64,000 nt of DNA from an uncultured Clostridium sp. (GCA_903789665.1 CAIFEX010000002.1:124001-188000); one strand, 5' to 3'. Counted from the stretch's first letter, positions 35,324 to 43,873 are shown. Translations and numbers: made by a program. The notes: generated by a model from the sequence alone, not told the origin.

Positions 35324-36505
35324 ATGACTATGAGAGTTTTAAAAGATAAATGCAAGGGTTGTACTAAATGTGTGCAGAACTGTCCTTTTGGTGCAATCAC
35401 TATGAAAAATAAAATTGCTGATATTGGAGGAGCTTGCACTGGATGTGGGGTTTGTGTAAAAATATGCCCCTTTGGAGCAATAGAAAAAGTTGAAGAAGAA
35501 AAGAAATTAGTTGATCTAAGTGCCTATAAAGGCGTATGGGTATTTGCAGAACAGCGTCAGGGAAAGATTATGCCTGTAGTTATAGAACTTTTGGGAGAAG
35601 GTAAAAAACTTGCGAAAGAAGTTGGAACAGAGCTTTGTGCAGTGCTTTGTGGAAATAATGTAGGAAAACTGGCTGACAAACTCTTTGCCTATGGTGCCGA
35701 TAAAGTTTATGTGGCAGATCATCCTGAATTGGAGAATTATCGTACCGATGCTTATGGCAAGGTTATTTTTGAAGCTATTTCAAAATACAAACCGGAAATA
35801 GTATTGTTGGGAGCTACACATATAGGACGTGATTTGGGACCCTGCCTTGCTGTAAAGTGCAGTACCGGATTGACTGCGGATTGTACTAAATTGGAGATTG
35901 ATCCTGAAGACAAGAAAATAAAGCAGACAAGGCCGGCTTTTGGTGGGAATCTCATGGCTACCATTGTCTGCCCTAATAATCGTCCTCAAATGTCTACAGT
36001 AAGACCTGGAGTTATGGATAAAGCTGTTTATGAAAAAGGCCGTAAAGGACAGCTTGTAAAATTAAATGTTGAATTTGAGAAAGGTGACATCAGAACAAAA
36101 GTTGTGGATGTAGTGAAAAAAGTGGAGAATGCAGTTTCACTGACAGATGCAGATATTATTGTGTCCGGAGGTATGGGACTTGGCAAGTCTGAAGGATTCA
36201 AATTGTTGAAACAGCTGGCGGATAAATTAGGTGGAACTATTGCTGCTTCAAGGGCCTGTGTAGATGCAGGGTGGATTGATCACTCCTATCAGATAGGACA
36301 AACAGGCACTACTGTAAAACCCAAAATTTATTTTGCATGCGGTATTTCAGGAGCCATACAGCATCTGGCAGGCATGCAGAATTCTGATTATATAGTTGCC
36401 ATAAACAAAAATGAAAATGCACCTATTTTCAAGGTAGCCGACTATGGCATTGTAGGTGATTTGTATCAGGCGATTCCTGCAATATTGGAAGAATTGGATA
36501 AATAA
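35324..36505 (+). CDS. etfA: Electron transfer flavoprotein alpha subunit with N-terminal 2[4Fe-4S] ferredoxin domain
   Basis: 393 residues, about 60 longer than a plain EtfA. The extra N-terminus holds two complete CxxCxxCxxxC motifs: C10-C13-C16-C20 ([11 protein letters not shown]) and C38-C41-C44-C48 ([11 protein letters not shown]). The EtfA body follows ([11 protein letters not shown] domain [55 protein letters not shown]). The same fusion is known in CarE of the bifurcating caffeyl-CoA reductase and in LctC of the lactate dehydrogenase complex of Acetobacterium. It suggests coupling of enoyl-CoA reduction to ferredoxin reduction (inference). Confidence 0.93.
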   Translation: MTMRVLKDKCKGCTKCVQNCPFGAITMKNKIADIGGACTGCGVCVKICPFGAIEKVEEEKKLVDLSAYKGVWVFAEQRQGKIMPVVIELLGEGKKLAKEVGTELCAVLCGNNVGKLADKLFAYGADKVYVADHPELENYRTDAYGKVIFEAISKYKPEIVLLGATHIGRDLGPCLAVKCSTGLTADCTKLEIDPEDKKIKQTRPAFGGNLMATIVCPNNRPQMSTVRPGVMDKAVYEKGRKGQLVKLNVEFEKGDIRTKVVDVVKKVENAVSLTDADIIVSGGMGLGKSEGFKLLKQLADKLGGTIAASRACVDAGWIDHSYQIGQTGTTVKPKIYFACGISGAIQHLAGMQNSDYIVAINKNENAPIFKVADYGIVGDLYQAIPAILEELDK

Positions 36506-36525
36506 TAATTTAGGAGGAAATGATT

Positions 36526-37755
36526 ATGAAAAATAAACTATTGAAAGGTGTAAGAGTTATTGAGCTGGCAAACTTTATAGCTGCGGCAACTGCAGGTCGT
36601 TTTCTTGCTGATCTGGGTGCAGATGTTATAAAAATAGAAAGCCCAAAAGGAGATCCTATTCGGTATACGGCTCCAAGTGAAGGAAGACCCCTTGATATGC
36701 ATGAGAATACCACATGGGATCTTGAAAATGCAAATAAGCGCTGCATTTCATTGAATATGAAAACTCCAGAGGGAAAAGAAGCTTTCTTTAAACTTCTGGA
36801 TACGGCAGATATATTTATTACGAACTGGAGAGTTCATGCTTTAGAACGTGCCGGAGTAGATTACGATAGCTTAAAAGGCAGATATCCTAAGCTTGTTTAT
36901 GCAATGTGCACCGGTTATGGAGAATATGGTCCTGACAAGGATTTGCCTGGATTTGATTTTACTGCTTTCTTTGCAAGGGGAGGTTATCTTGAAACACTGC
37001 GTCAAAAAGATTCCGTTCCCATGAACGTGGTACCCGGATTGGGAGATCACAATGTAGGTATGAACCTGGTAGCCGGCATTCTGGCTGCACTATATCAGGC
37101 AAAAACCAAGGGAAAAGGTGAAAAAGTCACTACAAGTCTGTTCCAGACTGCTGTTTTCAATATGGGAATGATGATTCAGGCTGCACAGTATAAGGATATT
37201 GGGACTCCATATCCTATAAATGTTCGTGAGGGCAATAATCCGCTTCTTGCAGCTTGGAAAACAAAAGAAGGAAGATATATACAGACATGTACACCTGATT
37301 ATAATACCTATTATAAAAAATTCATGTCTGCAATCGGAAGAGACGATCTAGTTGATTCTGAAAGATATTTTCCAATTCAAAATGTACAAAAGGCAGGAGT
37401 GGGCTATGAAGTCTATGACATTGTAATGGAAGCTATTGGAAAGATGACAGTGGAGGAGTGCAGTGAGAGATTGACAAAGGCGGATATACCTTTTGCTCTT
37501 GCACAGTCACTAGAGGAAATACTTGAAGATAAACAGGCATGGGCCAACGAATGCTTCTACAGCATGAAATATGATAATGGAAATACCCGAACATTGGTCA
37601 GGCCACCTGTAAACTTTGCTGAAATGGGAGAGCCGGAGTATGTACGTGGACCTATGATAGGCGAGCAGGGCAGGAGTATTTTGAAGGAAATTGGATATAC
37701 AGATGACCAAATCAATAAATTAATTGATGATAAGGCACTTTATATTGGAGAATAA
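36526..37755 (+). CDS. hadA: CaiB/BaiF family CoA-transferase (HadA/FldA type)
   Basis: 409 residues from ATG 36526 (AGGAGGA 7 bases upstream; the in-frame ATG 36520 is too close). Class III CoA-transferase: LKGVRVIELANFIAAATAGRFLADLGADVIKIESPKGDPIR at the N-terminus, the adenine-binding NANKRCISLNMKTPEGKEAF, and GFDFTAFFARGG. It moves CoA between the saturated product acyl-CoA and the incoming 2-hydroxy acid. The location at the end of the operon differs from C. difficile, where hadA is first; the gene name is by role. A terminator hairpin follows. Confidence 0.87.
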   Translation: MKNKLLKGVRVIELANFIAAATAGRFLADLGADVIKIESPKGDPIRYTAPSEGRPLDMHENTTWDLENANKRCISLNMKTPEGKEAFFKLLDTADIFITNWRVHALERAGVDYDSLKGRYPKLVYAMCTGYGEYGPDKDLPGFDFTAFFARGGYLETLRQKDSVPMNVVPGLGDHNVGMNLVAGILAALYQAKTKGKGEKVTTSLFQTAVFNMGMMIQAAQYKDIGTPYPINVREGNNPLLAAWKTKEGRYIQTCTPDYNTYYKKFMSAIGRDDLVDSERYFPIQNVQKAGVGYEVYDIVMEAIGKMTVEECSERLTKADIPFALAQSLEEILEDKQAWANECFYSMKYDNGNTRTLVRPPVNFAEMGEPEYVRGPMIGEQGRSILKEIGYTDDQINKLIDDKALYIGE

Positions 37756-37767
37756 ATAAATTGATAA

Positions 37768-37832
37768 TTTCATACCGGTATATGTTATGAAGGCAAATGT
37801 CCTGATATATACTGGCATGAAATAAAATTTTT
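37768..37832 (+). terminator. Terminator after the dehydratase operon
   Basis: TTTCATACCGGTATAT (37768-37783) against ATATACTGGCATGAAA (37807-37822), 16 positions with one wobble and one mismatch, then TAAAATTTTT. Confidence 0.7.
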
Positions 37833-37845
37833 AAAAGTGAACTGG

Positions 37846-37893
37846 TTGACATATTATTTGAATATTGACACAATTTTTTAATAGGATTACAGA
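37846..37893 (+). promoter_or_regulatory. Tandem -35 elements before the LarA-like gene
   Basis: TTGACA occurs at 37846-37851 and again at 37865-37870, 19 bases apart. Candidate -10s at 17 bases are CACAAT (37869-37874) and TACAGA (37888-37893), both weak. A separate transcription unit for the racemase-permease pair is likely. Confidence 0.45.
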
Positions 37894-37913
37894 ATTAGGG
37901 AGGTGGATTTAAC

Positions 37914-39206
37914 ATGAAATTTATCGATTTTCCTTCTATGAATGTCAAAATCGAAGGTATGGAAAACATAAGTATACCTAAAATGATGAAAATAAGACAG
38001 ATTTATGATTCTTTCAAGATTGAAAATTTAAAAGAGTGGATAGAAAGGGAGATGGAAAATAATCTTTCCCATAAGGAGAATTTTAAAGGAAAGAGGATTT
38101 GCATTACTGTTGGAAGTAGGGGAATTCCCGATTTAGACATAATTGTAAGGACTATTGTTGATAAGTTGAAAGAGTGGAAGGCTGAGCCTTTTATTATACC
38201 TGCAATGGGAAGCCATGCGGGTGGAACTGCGGAAGGTCAAAAGGATTTCATAGCAGGATATAATATTACAGAAAAAACTATGGGAGTTCCCATATTGTCT
38301 TCTATGGAAGTTGTTAAAATAGGCCAGCTGCCTGACGAGACACCGGTTTATTGTGACAAAAACGCCTATGAATCAGATGGAATCGTTGTACTCAATAAGG
38401 TAAAACCCCATACGGATTTCAGGGGGAAGCATGAGAGCGGCATGGCAAAGATGATGGCCATAGGTCTTGCAAAACATAAGGGAGCTTCCATGTTTCACAT
38501 GAAGGGATTTTCATCTTTTGCAGAGAGAATTCCCCAAGTCTGTGACATCTTTCTAAAAAATGCCCCTGTTGCCTTTGGTGTTGGGATTGTCCAAAATGCC
38601 TATGATGAGATAAGCAATTTGGAAGTCATGGAAAAAGCTCATATTCTTGAAAGAGATGCCGCCCTGCTTAAAATAGCAAAGGAAAAGATTGCAAAATTTA
38701 AAATGCCTTCTATAGATGTACTCATTATTGATGAAATTGGAAAGAACATCAGCGGAAACGGATTTGATCCCAATATTGTAGGAAGGAGCAATTCTCCTGG
38801 ATTTGATGATGTTATCGATTTAAAGAAACTTTTCATAAGGGGTCTTACAGAGGAAACACATCACAACGGATGCGGTTTGAGCAATGCGGATATTACTACA
38901 ATAAAGTGTGTTCGTGACGTTGATTACGAATCTACTTGGATTAATGTATCCACTGCTACAATGCTGAACGGCGGACGTATTCCAATGTATGCTAACAGTG
39001 ATAGAGAGGCACTTTTGATTGCCATTAGAACCTGTACGGGAATAGACTTTGACAAGGTGAAGGTGGTACATATAAAAAATACATCCTCAATGGACATAAT
39101 TGAGGTATCGGAAAGTTATTACGACGAACTGAAAAACAGGGATGATGTTGAAATTTTAAGTAAACCAGAAGATATAAAATTTGATAAAGATGGATTTATG
39201 ATTTAA
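37914..39206 (+). CDS. LarA-family (DUF2088) nickel-pincer-type racemase/epimerase
   Basis: 430 residues. Family motifs are ICITVGSRGIPD, PAMGSHAGGTAEGQ (His101) and NKVKPHTDFRGKHESGMAKMMAIGLAKHKGA (His166, Lys172, His173). These residues correspond in position type to the LarA histidines and lysine that hold the nickel-pincer nucleotide and act as acid-base pair. LarA homologues racemise or epimerise 2-hydroxy acids (lactate, malate, phenyllactate, aldonates). The cofactor genes larB, larC, larE are not in this window. With the KdgT-like permease 14 bases downstream and the 2-hydroxyacyl-CoA dehydratase upstream, a role in converting an imported 2-hydroxy acid to the right stereoisomer is likely (inference). 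Confidence 0.82.
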   Translation: MKFIDFPSMNVKIEGMENISIPKMMKIRQIYDSFKIENLKEWIEREMENNLSHKENFKGKRICITVGSRGIPDLDIIVRTIVDKLKEWKAEPFIIPAMGSHAGGTAEGQKDFIAGYNITEKTMGVPILSSMEVVKIGQLPDETPVYCDKNAYESDGIVVLNKVKPHTDFRGKHESGMAKMMAIGLAKHKGASMFHMKGFSSFAERIPQVCDIFLKNAPVAFGVGIVQNAYDEISNLEVMEKAHILERDAALLKIAKEKIAKFKMPSIDVLIIDEIGKNISGNGFDPNIVGRSNSPGFDDVIDLKKLFIRGLTEETHHNGCGLSNADITTIKCVRDVDYESTWINVSTATMLNGGRIPMYANSDREALLIAIRTCTGIDFDKVKVVHIKNTSSMDIIEVSESYYDELKNRDDVEILSKPEDIKFDKDGFMI

Positions 39207-39220
39207 AAGGAGGATCGTAA

Positions 39221-40189
39221 ATGAAAATTTTAAAAACTGTTGAAAAAGTTCCAGGAGGGCTGATGATTATCCCTTTATTCCTTGGAGCAATAATAAATAC
39301 ATGTTTTCCTCAGATAATAAAAATTGGCGGGATTACAACGGCAACTTTTTCTACGGGTGCTCTGGCATTTATAGGATGCAATTTGTTATGTGTCGGTGCC
39401 CAGATAAATCTTAAAGGTGTGGCAGAATCGTTGAAACGTGGAGGAGTACTTACAATTGCAAAATTTCTTGCGGGTTTCATTCCTGCCATAATTGTAGTGA
39501 AGATATTTGGAAATGATGGTATACTAGGAATTACACCTATGTTGCTTATGGCAGCTGTTACGAGTGATAACTGCGGTATATACCTTGGACTTATGTCCGA
39601 GATTGGTGATAAATATGATTTAGGTGCACAGGCATTGCTTGGCCTTACTGTAGGTCCCCTGTTCACACTGCTTGGACTGGGAGTTGCCGGATGCGGTTTT
39701 AACCCCATTGCTATAGTTGCATCAGTTGGAACAATGGTTGTAGGTTTTATACTGGGCAATCTTGATGAGGATATAAGAAATTTCTTAAAGAGTGGAATTA
39801 TGTTCACGCTGCCCTTCTTGGGATTTTCCGTTGGAACCGGATTGAATATTGTAAACATAATTAGAGGCGGTTTCACAGGTATTTTGTTGGGAGTATTGGT
39901 TATTGTGCTGTCATTTATATTTTTGGTTCCTGCCGACAAATTTATACTTCGCCGTCCTGGATATGCTGCCGTTGCAAATTGTTCGTCTGCCAGCAGTTCC
40001 GTAGCAGTTCCTGCTATTGTGGCCCAGTCGATACCAAGTTTGTCTGGACAAGTTGCAACTGCAACTACTGCTATAGCAGCTTCAGCGGTAATAACTGCAA
40101 TTGTATGTCCTATATTGACATCAGTTGTAGTCAAAAAGTGGGGATGGACAAAAGAGTCCGTTGAAAGTAGCAATATAGAAGATGCATGA
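39221..40189 (+). CDS. 2-Keto-3-deoxygluconate permease (KdgT) family transporter
   Basis: 322 residues with about ten hydrophobic helices. KdgT family features are KVPGGLMIIPLFLGAIINT at the start, FIGCNLLCVGAQINLKG, AAVTSDNCGIYLGLM, and near the end NCSSASSSVAVPAIVAQS. The family imports 2-keto-3-deoxygluconate by proton symport in enterobacteria; here no KDG kinase or aldolase is near. Linked to the LarA-type gene, it probably imports another hydroxy acid or sugar acid. RBS AAGGAGGA before ATG 39221. A terminator follows. Confidence 0.87.
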   Translation: MKILKTVEKVPGGLMIIPLFLGAIINTCFPQIIKIGGITTATFSTGALAFIGCNLLCVGAQINLKGVAESLKRGGVLTIAKFLAGFIPAIIVVKIFGNDGILGITPMLLMAAVTSDNCGIYLGLMSEIGDKYDLGAQALLGLTVGPLFTLLGLGVAGCGFNPIAIVASVGTMVVGFILGNLDEDIRNFLKSGIMFTLPFLGFSVGTGLNIVNIIRGGFTGILLGVLVIVLSFIFLVPADKFILRRPGYAAVANCSSASSSVAVPAIVAQSIPSLSGQVATATTAIAASAVITAIVCPILTSVVVKKWGWTKESVESSNIEDA

Positions 40190-40219
40190 TTACTATAAAT
40201 AAATGCTAATAATAAAAAT

Positions 40220-40260
40220 AAAAGGCCGGCGGCAATTATTTTGACCGTCAGGCCTTTTTT
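40220..40260 (+). terminator. Terminator before the ars operon, homologous to 43353-43394
   Basis: AAAAGGCCGGCGG, loop, CCGTCAGGCCTTTTTT: a stem with one bulge and T-tract. The same hairpin with base-pair-preserving changes occurs after arsC. Confidence 0.85.
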
Positions 40261-40366
40261 ATGGTATTGATGCAAATGGTAAATAAAAATGAGTAACAAA
40301 TACAACTACTATACATAGACTATTATATATATGATGGTCTATTTTTTATTTATTATAGCAAATATA

Positions 40367-40425
40367 TTGACATTACATAGATATTAGTCTATATTATAGA
40401 TATAGATAATTATCTATGTATGGAG
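40367..40425 (+). promoter_or_regulatory. ars promoter and putative ArsR operator
   Basis: TTGACA (40367-40372), 17-base spacer, TATATT (40390-40395). Overlapping and following it are interrupted inverted repeats of ATAGA/TCTAT type (CATAGATATTAGTCTAT; ATAGATAATTATCTAT), the arrangement expected for an ArsR-type repressor. A further copy (TAGACTA...TGGTCTA) lies around 40317-40341. Confidence 0.65.
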
Positions 40426-40432
40426 TGATTTT

Positions 40433-40771
40433 ATGAATTTGGATTATGAATTAAACGCAAAAATATTCAAAGCACTGTCCGATCAGAACAGATTGAAAAT
40501 TATTAATATACTTTCCTGTGGTGAAAAATGTGCCTGTGATTTACTGGAGTACTTTGATTTTACACAGCCTACTTTATCCCATCACATGAAAGTGCTTATG
40601 GACTGTAAACTTGTCAAGTGCAGGAAGGAAGGGGTCTGGAGCCATTATTCCCTGGATAATACTAATGCAAATAGGCTGGTGCTGTTTTTAATGAATATTG
40701 TAACGGATACGGAAGAGTGTATCTGTAAAAGCAGGAGTACTTGTTTATGTAAAATTGACGATGAGAAATAA
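40433..40771 (+). CDS. arsR: ArsR/SmtB family repressor
   Basis: 112 residues with a winged HTH: ALSDQNRLKIINILSCGEKCACDLLEYFDFTQPTLSHHMKVLMDCKLVK. The metal-binding helix carries EKCACDLL, the equivalent of the ELCVCDL arsenite site. The C-terminus has additional cysteines (EECICKSRSTCLCKI). Arsenite or antimonite binding releases it from the operator. First gene of arsRDA-arsC; ATG 40433 follows ATGGAGTG. Confidence 0.92.
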   Translation: MNLDYELNAKIFKALSDQNRLKIINILSCGEKCACDLLEYFDFTQPTLSHHMKVLMDCKLVKCRKEGVWSHYSLDNTNANRLVLFLMNIVTDTEECICKSRSTCLCKIDDEK

Positions 40772-40796
40772 ATTTATGTGATAAGGAGAGATTTAT

Positions 40797-41168
40797 ATGA
40801 AAAAGATGATGATTTTTGAACCGGCGACGTGCTGTTCTACGGGATTGTGTGGACCGTCTATAGATCCTGAATTGTTGAGGGTTTCTACTGTTGTTGATAA
40901 TCTTCGGAAGAAAGGTGTATCAATTGAAAGATATAATTTGACCGGCAGTCCCCAAGTATTTGTGGACAACAAAACAATCAATAAGGTGTTGAATAGAGAA
41001 GGTATAGAAATGCTTCCGATAACCATGGTGGATGGTGCAATAGTGAAGACAAAGGCATATCCAACAAATAGGGAATTTTGTAAATTGCTGGGTATATCAG
41101 AGGATTATCTAAAAACTGGACTTAAGGTAAAATCTAAAGGTTGTGACTGTGGAGGAAGGTGCTGCTGA
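40797..41168 (+). CDS. arsD: Arsenite metallochaperone ArsD
   Basis: 123 residues. The N-terminal FEPATCCSTGLCGPSIDPELLR contains the Cys-Cys pair and third cysteine that pass As(III) to ArsA. The protein keeps the C-terminal vicinal pairs (CDCGGRCC). Thioredoxin-like fold with SPQVFVDNK. Its stop codon overlaps the arsA start (TGATG). Known function: delivery of arsenite to ArsA and weak autoregulation. Confidence 0.93.
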   Translation: MKKMMIFEPATCCSTGLCGPSIDPELLRVSTVVDNLRKKGVSIERYNLTGSPQVFVDNKTINKVLNREGIEMLPITMVDGAIVKTKAYPTNREFCKLLGISEDYLKTGLKVKSKGCDCGGRCC

Positions 41169-42916
41169 TGCTTAAAAAATTTGATCCCTGCAGTATGAAT
41201 TTAACTGAATATTTGTTCTTCACAGGTAAGGGCGGTGTAGGCAAGACCTCCACTGCCTGTGCCACTGCTGTTGCCCTTGCAGATCAAGGCGAACAAATCA
41301 TGCTCGTTAGTACGGATCCCGCTTCAAATTTGCAGGATGTATTCAATACGGAACTTGATAATAAGGGAGTTAAAATTAAAGAAGTGCCAAACTTGACAGT
41401 TGTTAATCTAAATCCTGAAAAGGCTGCCGCAGAGTATAGAGAAAATGTAATAGCCCCATATGCTGGCAGACTACCTGAAGCAGCTATAAACAATATGAAA
41501 GAGCAATTGAGTGGTTCCTGTACTGTTGAAATAGCTGCTTTTAGCGAATTCTCAAAGTTTATCACCGATGAGAAAATGGAGAGAAAATTTGATCATATAA
41601 TATTTGACACGGCTCCAACTGGTCACACACTTAGGATGCTTCAGCTGCCTTCGGCCTGGAGCAATTTTATAGGTGAGAATACTCATGGAGCTTCATGTCT
41701 CGGGCAGCTGTCAGGACTTGAAGATAAAAAAACATTATATGGAGATGCCGTTGATACTTTATCAAATAAAACAAAGACTACTCTTGTACTTGTATCCAGA
41801 CCTGAAGCCGCACCTTTAAAGGAAGCAGCCAGAGCTTCTAAAGAATTGAGAGATATAGGAATAAATAACCAAATGCTTATAATAAACGGTATTCTTAAAA
41901 TTCATGACGATGACATTTCAGATTCAATCTACCTGAAACAGAAGAATGCGTTGGAAAATACGCCTGGGCTCTTGAAGAATCTTGAAACCTATGAAATACC
42001 GCTTAGACCATATAATGTAACGGGAATTAGAAATGTAAGGGCGTTTTTGGAAAAAGACGATATTGTTGAGTGCAGCAGTGCAAATTTAAATATAAATAAA
42101 ATATTTAAATTAAAGGATATAGTTGATGACCTGTATAGGAATGATAAAAAAGTAATATTTACTATGGGAAAAGGTGGTGTGGGAAAGACTACCATTGCAG
42201 CTGCCATTGCTCTAGGACTTTCCCAAAAAGGTGTAAAAGTTCATCTGACCACTACTGATCCGGCGGCAAATTTGAAATCCGTCCTGGATAAAAGCTGTGG
42301 AATTACACTTAGCCAGGTAGATGAGAAGAAGGAGCTTGAAAAATATAAAACAGAGGTATTAAATAATGCCAGAAAAACCATGGACAAAAGTGATATGGCA
42401 TATATTGAAGAAGATTTACGATCTCCGTGCACACAGGAAATAGCTGCATTCAGGGCTTTTGCAGAGATAGTGGAAAAGTCTAAGGATGAAGTTGTAGTGA
42501 TAGATACGGCTCCTACAGGGCATACGCTGTTATTGTTGGATTCAACAGAAAGCTATAACAGAGAAATTAAGCGTTCAGAAGGTAATATACCCCAGTCTGT
42601 CAGGGAGCTTTTGCCTAAACTTAAAAATGCCAATGATACGGAAGTTATTATTGTAACTTTGGCTGAAGACACTCCAGTATATGAATCCCTGCGTCTTGAA
42701 TCAGATCTGGAACGTGCTGGAATTGCAAGCAGGTGGTGGGTCATAAATTCCAGCATGTATGCATCTGATACTACAAATAATGTGCTCAAGGCCAAGGCAA
42801 GTAATGAAATACCGTGGATAAAAAAAGTTAATGAAATCTCCAATGGAAATTTTGCATTAATAAAATGGAAGGCGGAAGAAATTAAAAATGAAAAATTATT
42901 TGATTTACTTGGTTAG
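41168..42916 (+). CDS. arsA: Arsenite-stimulated ATPase ArsA (two-domain)
   Basis: 582 residues from ATG 41168 (GGAGGAAGG upstream; GTG 41159 lies inside arsD). Two homologous halves, each with a P-loop: GKGGVGKT at residues 20-27 and again near 334. Each half also has the DTAPTGHTLRML / DTAPTGHTLLLL signature. Cysteines for the metalloid site are in SGSCTVEI and SPCTQEI. ArsA energises arsenite efflux when bound to the ArsB (or Acr3) membrane protein; no such gene is in this operon. Confidence 0.94.
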   Translation: MLKKFDPCSMNLTEYLFFTGKGGVGKTSTACATAVALADQGEQIMLVSTDPASNLQDVFNTELDNKGVKIKEVPNLTVVNLNPEKAAAEYRENVIAPYAGRLPEAAINNMKEQLSGSCTVEIAAFSEFSKFITDEKMERKFDHIIFDTAPTGHTLRMLQLPSAWSNFIGENTHGASCLGQLSGLEDKKTLYGDAVDTLSNKTKTTLVLVSRPEAAPLKEAARASKELRDIGINNQMLIINGILKIHDDDISDSIYLKQKNALENTPGLLKNLETYEIPLRPYNVTGIRNVRAFLEKDDIVECSSANLNINKIFKLKDIVDDLYRNDKKVIFTMGKGGVGKTTIAAAIALGLSQKGVKVHLTTTDPAANLKSVLDKSCGITLSQVDEKKELEKYKTEVLNNARKTMDKSDMAYIEEDLRSPCTQEIAAFRAFAEIVEKSKDEVVVIDTAPTGHTLLLLDSTESYNREIKRSEGNIPQSVRELLPKLKNANDTEVIIVTLAEDTPVYESLRLESDLERAGIASRWWVINSSMYASDTTNNVLKAKASNEIPWIKKVNEISNGNFALIKWKAEEIKNEKLFDLLG

Positions 42917-42934
42917 GGAAAACTGGAGGAAAAA

Positions 42935-43348
42935 ATGAAACCCAAAGTGGCTTTTATATGTGTCCATAACTCATGTAGATCACAGATGGCCGAGGCAATA
43001 GGAAGGTTATATGGAAGTGAGGTATTTGATTCTTACTCAGCTGGCACTGAAATTAAATCCGGAATAAATAAAGATGCAGTCAGGGTAATTAAAAAATTAT
43101 ACGGTATTGATATGGGTAAAACTCAGCACGTTAAGCTGATTGATGATTTACCCGAAATTGATATAGTGATAAAAATGGGCTGTAATGCTGCATGTCCATT
43201 TTTGATGTCCAAATATGAAGAAGACTGGGGCTTTGAAGATCCTACGGGAAAAAGCGATGAGAAATTTATTAAAACAGCTAAAATAATTGAGAAAAGGGTA
43301 AAAAATCTAATAAAAGAGATAAGGAATAAAGCTCAGAGCATAATTTGA
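42935..43348 (+). CDS. arsC: Arsenate reductase, thioredoxin-coupled type (LMW-PTPase family)
   Basis: 137 residues. CVHNSCRSQMAEA forms the phosphatase-type P-loop with nucleophile Cys9; Cys83 and Cys87 (MGCNAACP) form the redox pair. It reduces arsenate to arsenite with thioredoxin. The spacing between Cys83 and Cys87 (four) is shorter than the seven in Staphylococcus ArsC. Eighteen bases after arsA; the operon ends at the following terminator. Confidence 0.9.
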   Translation: MKPKVAFICVHNSCRSQMAEAIGRLYGSEVFDSYSAGTEIKSGINKDAVRVIKKLYGIDMGKTQHVKLIDDLPEIDIVIKMGCNAACPFLMSKYEEDWGFEDPTGKSDEKFIKTAKIIEKRVKNLIKEIRNKAQSII

Positions 43349-43352
43349 AGAT

Positions 43353-43394
43353 AAAAGACCGACAGCAGTTATTTTGACTGTCGGGTCTTTTTTT
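43353..43394 (+). terminator. Terminator after the ars operon
   Basis: AAAAGACCGACAG, loop, CTGTCGGGTCTTTTTTT: perfect stem with T-tract. It is homologous to the hairpin at 40220-40260; several differences are compensatory (G-C to A-T pairs). Confidence 0.9.
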
Positions 43395-43419
43395 ATTTGT
43401 CCGTTCTAAAATGATATTG

Positions 43420-43522
43420 TTGCAGATAAGAAACAAAATTCATATTTGCAACAATGTAAAATGCATATTGCGGTTATAAGAGCTAAAGGTAAATTATTCA
43501 TTTTTTTGTTCTATTAATGCAA
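43420..43522 (+). promoter_or_regulatory. Candidate activator sites upstream of the ACP sigma-54 promoter
   Basis: TTGCAACAATGTAA (43446-43459) differs by one base from TTGCA-N4-TGCAA, the motif repeated before the 4-hydroxybutyryl-CoA dehydratase gene. Half sites occur at 43420 (TTGCAGATAAGAAA) and 43509 (ending in TTAATGCAA). They lie 55-155 bases ahead of the -24 element, a normal distance for enhancer binding. Confidence 0.55.
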
Positions 43523-43575
43523 CAACAGTATATGGAAAATATCTGCAATCACTTGGTATAGGAATGTTTAACCGG

Positions 43576-43591
43576 TGGTATGATAGTTGCT
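43576..43591 (+). promoter_or_regulatory. Sigma-54 promoter of the ACP-LuxE-LuxC cluster
   Basis: TGGTATGATAGTTGCT has GG and GC separated by exactly ten bases and matches TGGCACGNNNNTTGCW except at three positions of the -24 box. It lies 40 bases before the ACP start. Confidence 0.75.
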
Positions 43592-43630
43592 TTCTCATAA
43601 AAAATACATGGAGAAATGGAGGGTATGATT

Positions 43631-43873
43631 ATGAATAATTTAGATAAATTCAAAAATATAATTTGTGATACTTTAAATATAAAGAATGTAAAGAATATTA
43701 AGGATGAAATGGGACCAGATGAAATAAAAGATTGGGATTCATTGGCACACATGGAGCTGGTTACAGCATTGGGAGATGAATTCGGAGTAAATTTTGATGT
43801 GGTTGACATATCCAGAATGTATACTATTGGAGATATTAAAAAGATATTGAAAAAGTATGGGGTGAAACTATGA
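43631..43873 (+). CDS. Acyl carrier protein
   Basis: 80 residues from ATG 43631 (GGAGGG seven bases upstream; upstream in-frame ATGs lie in or before that site). Ser37 in KDWDSLAHMELVTALGDEFG is the 4'-phosphopantetheine attachment site (DSL). Acidic helical protein of normal size. It is not in a fatty-acid synthesis operon but begins a specialised cluster; the next gene, an AMP ligase, overlaps by four bases (ATGA). It probably carries the acyl group that is activated, possibly dehydrated and reduced by the cluster (inference). Confidence 0.88.
   Translation: MNNLDKFKNIICDTLNIKNVKNIKDEMGPDEIKDWDSLAHMELVTALGDEFGVNFDVVDISRMYTIGDIKKILKKYGVKL

Noticed and set aside
39310..40305. 331-codon minus-strand frame opposite the KdgT-like gene
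   Set aside because: Antisense shadow of a membrane-protein gene; composition reflects the opposite strand and it runs through the terminator.
40220..43394. Mobile element carrying the ars genes
   Set aside because: The flanking repeats are functional terminators; there is no transposase, no terminal inverted repeats and no target duplication.
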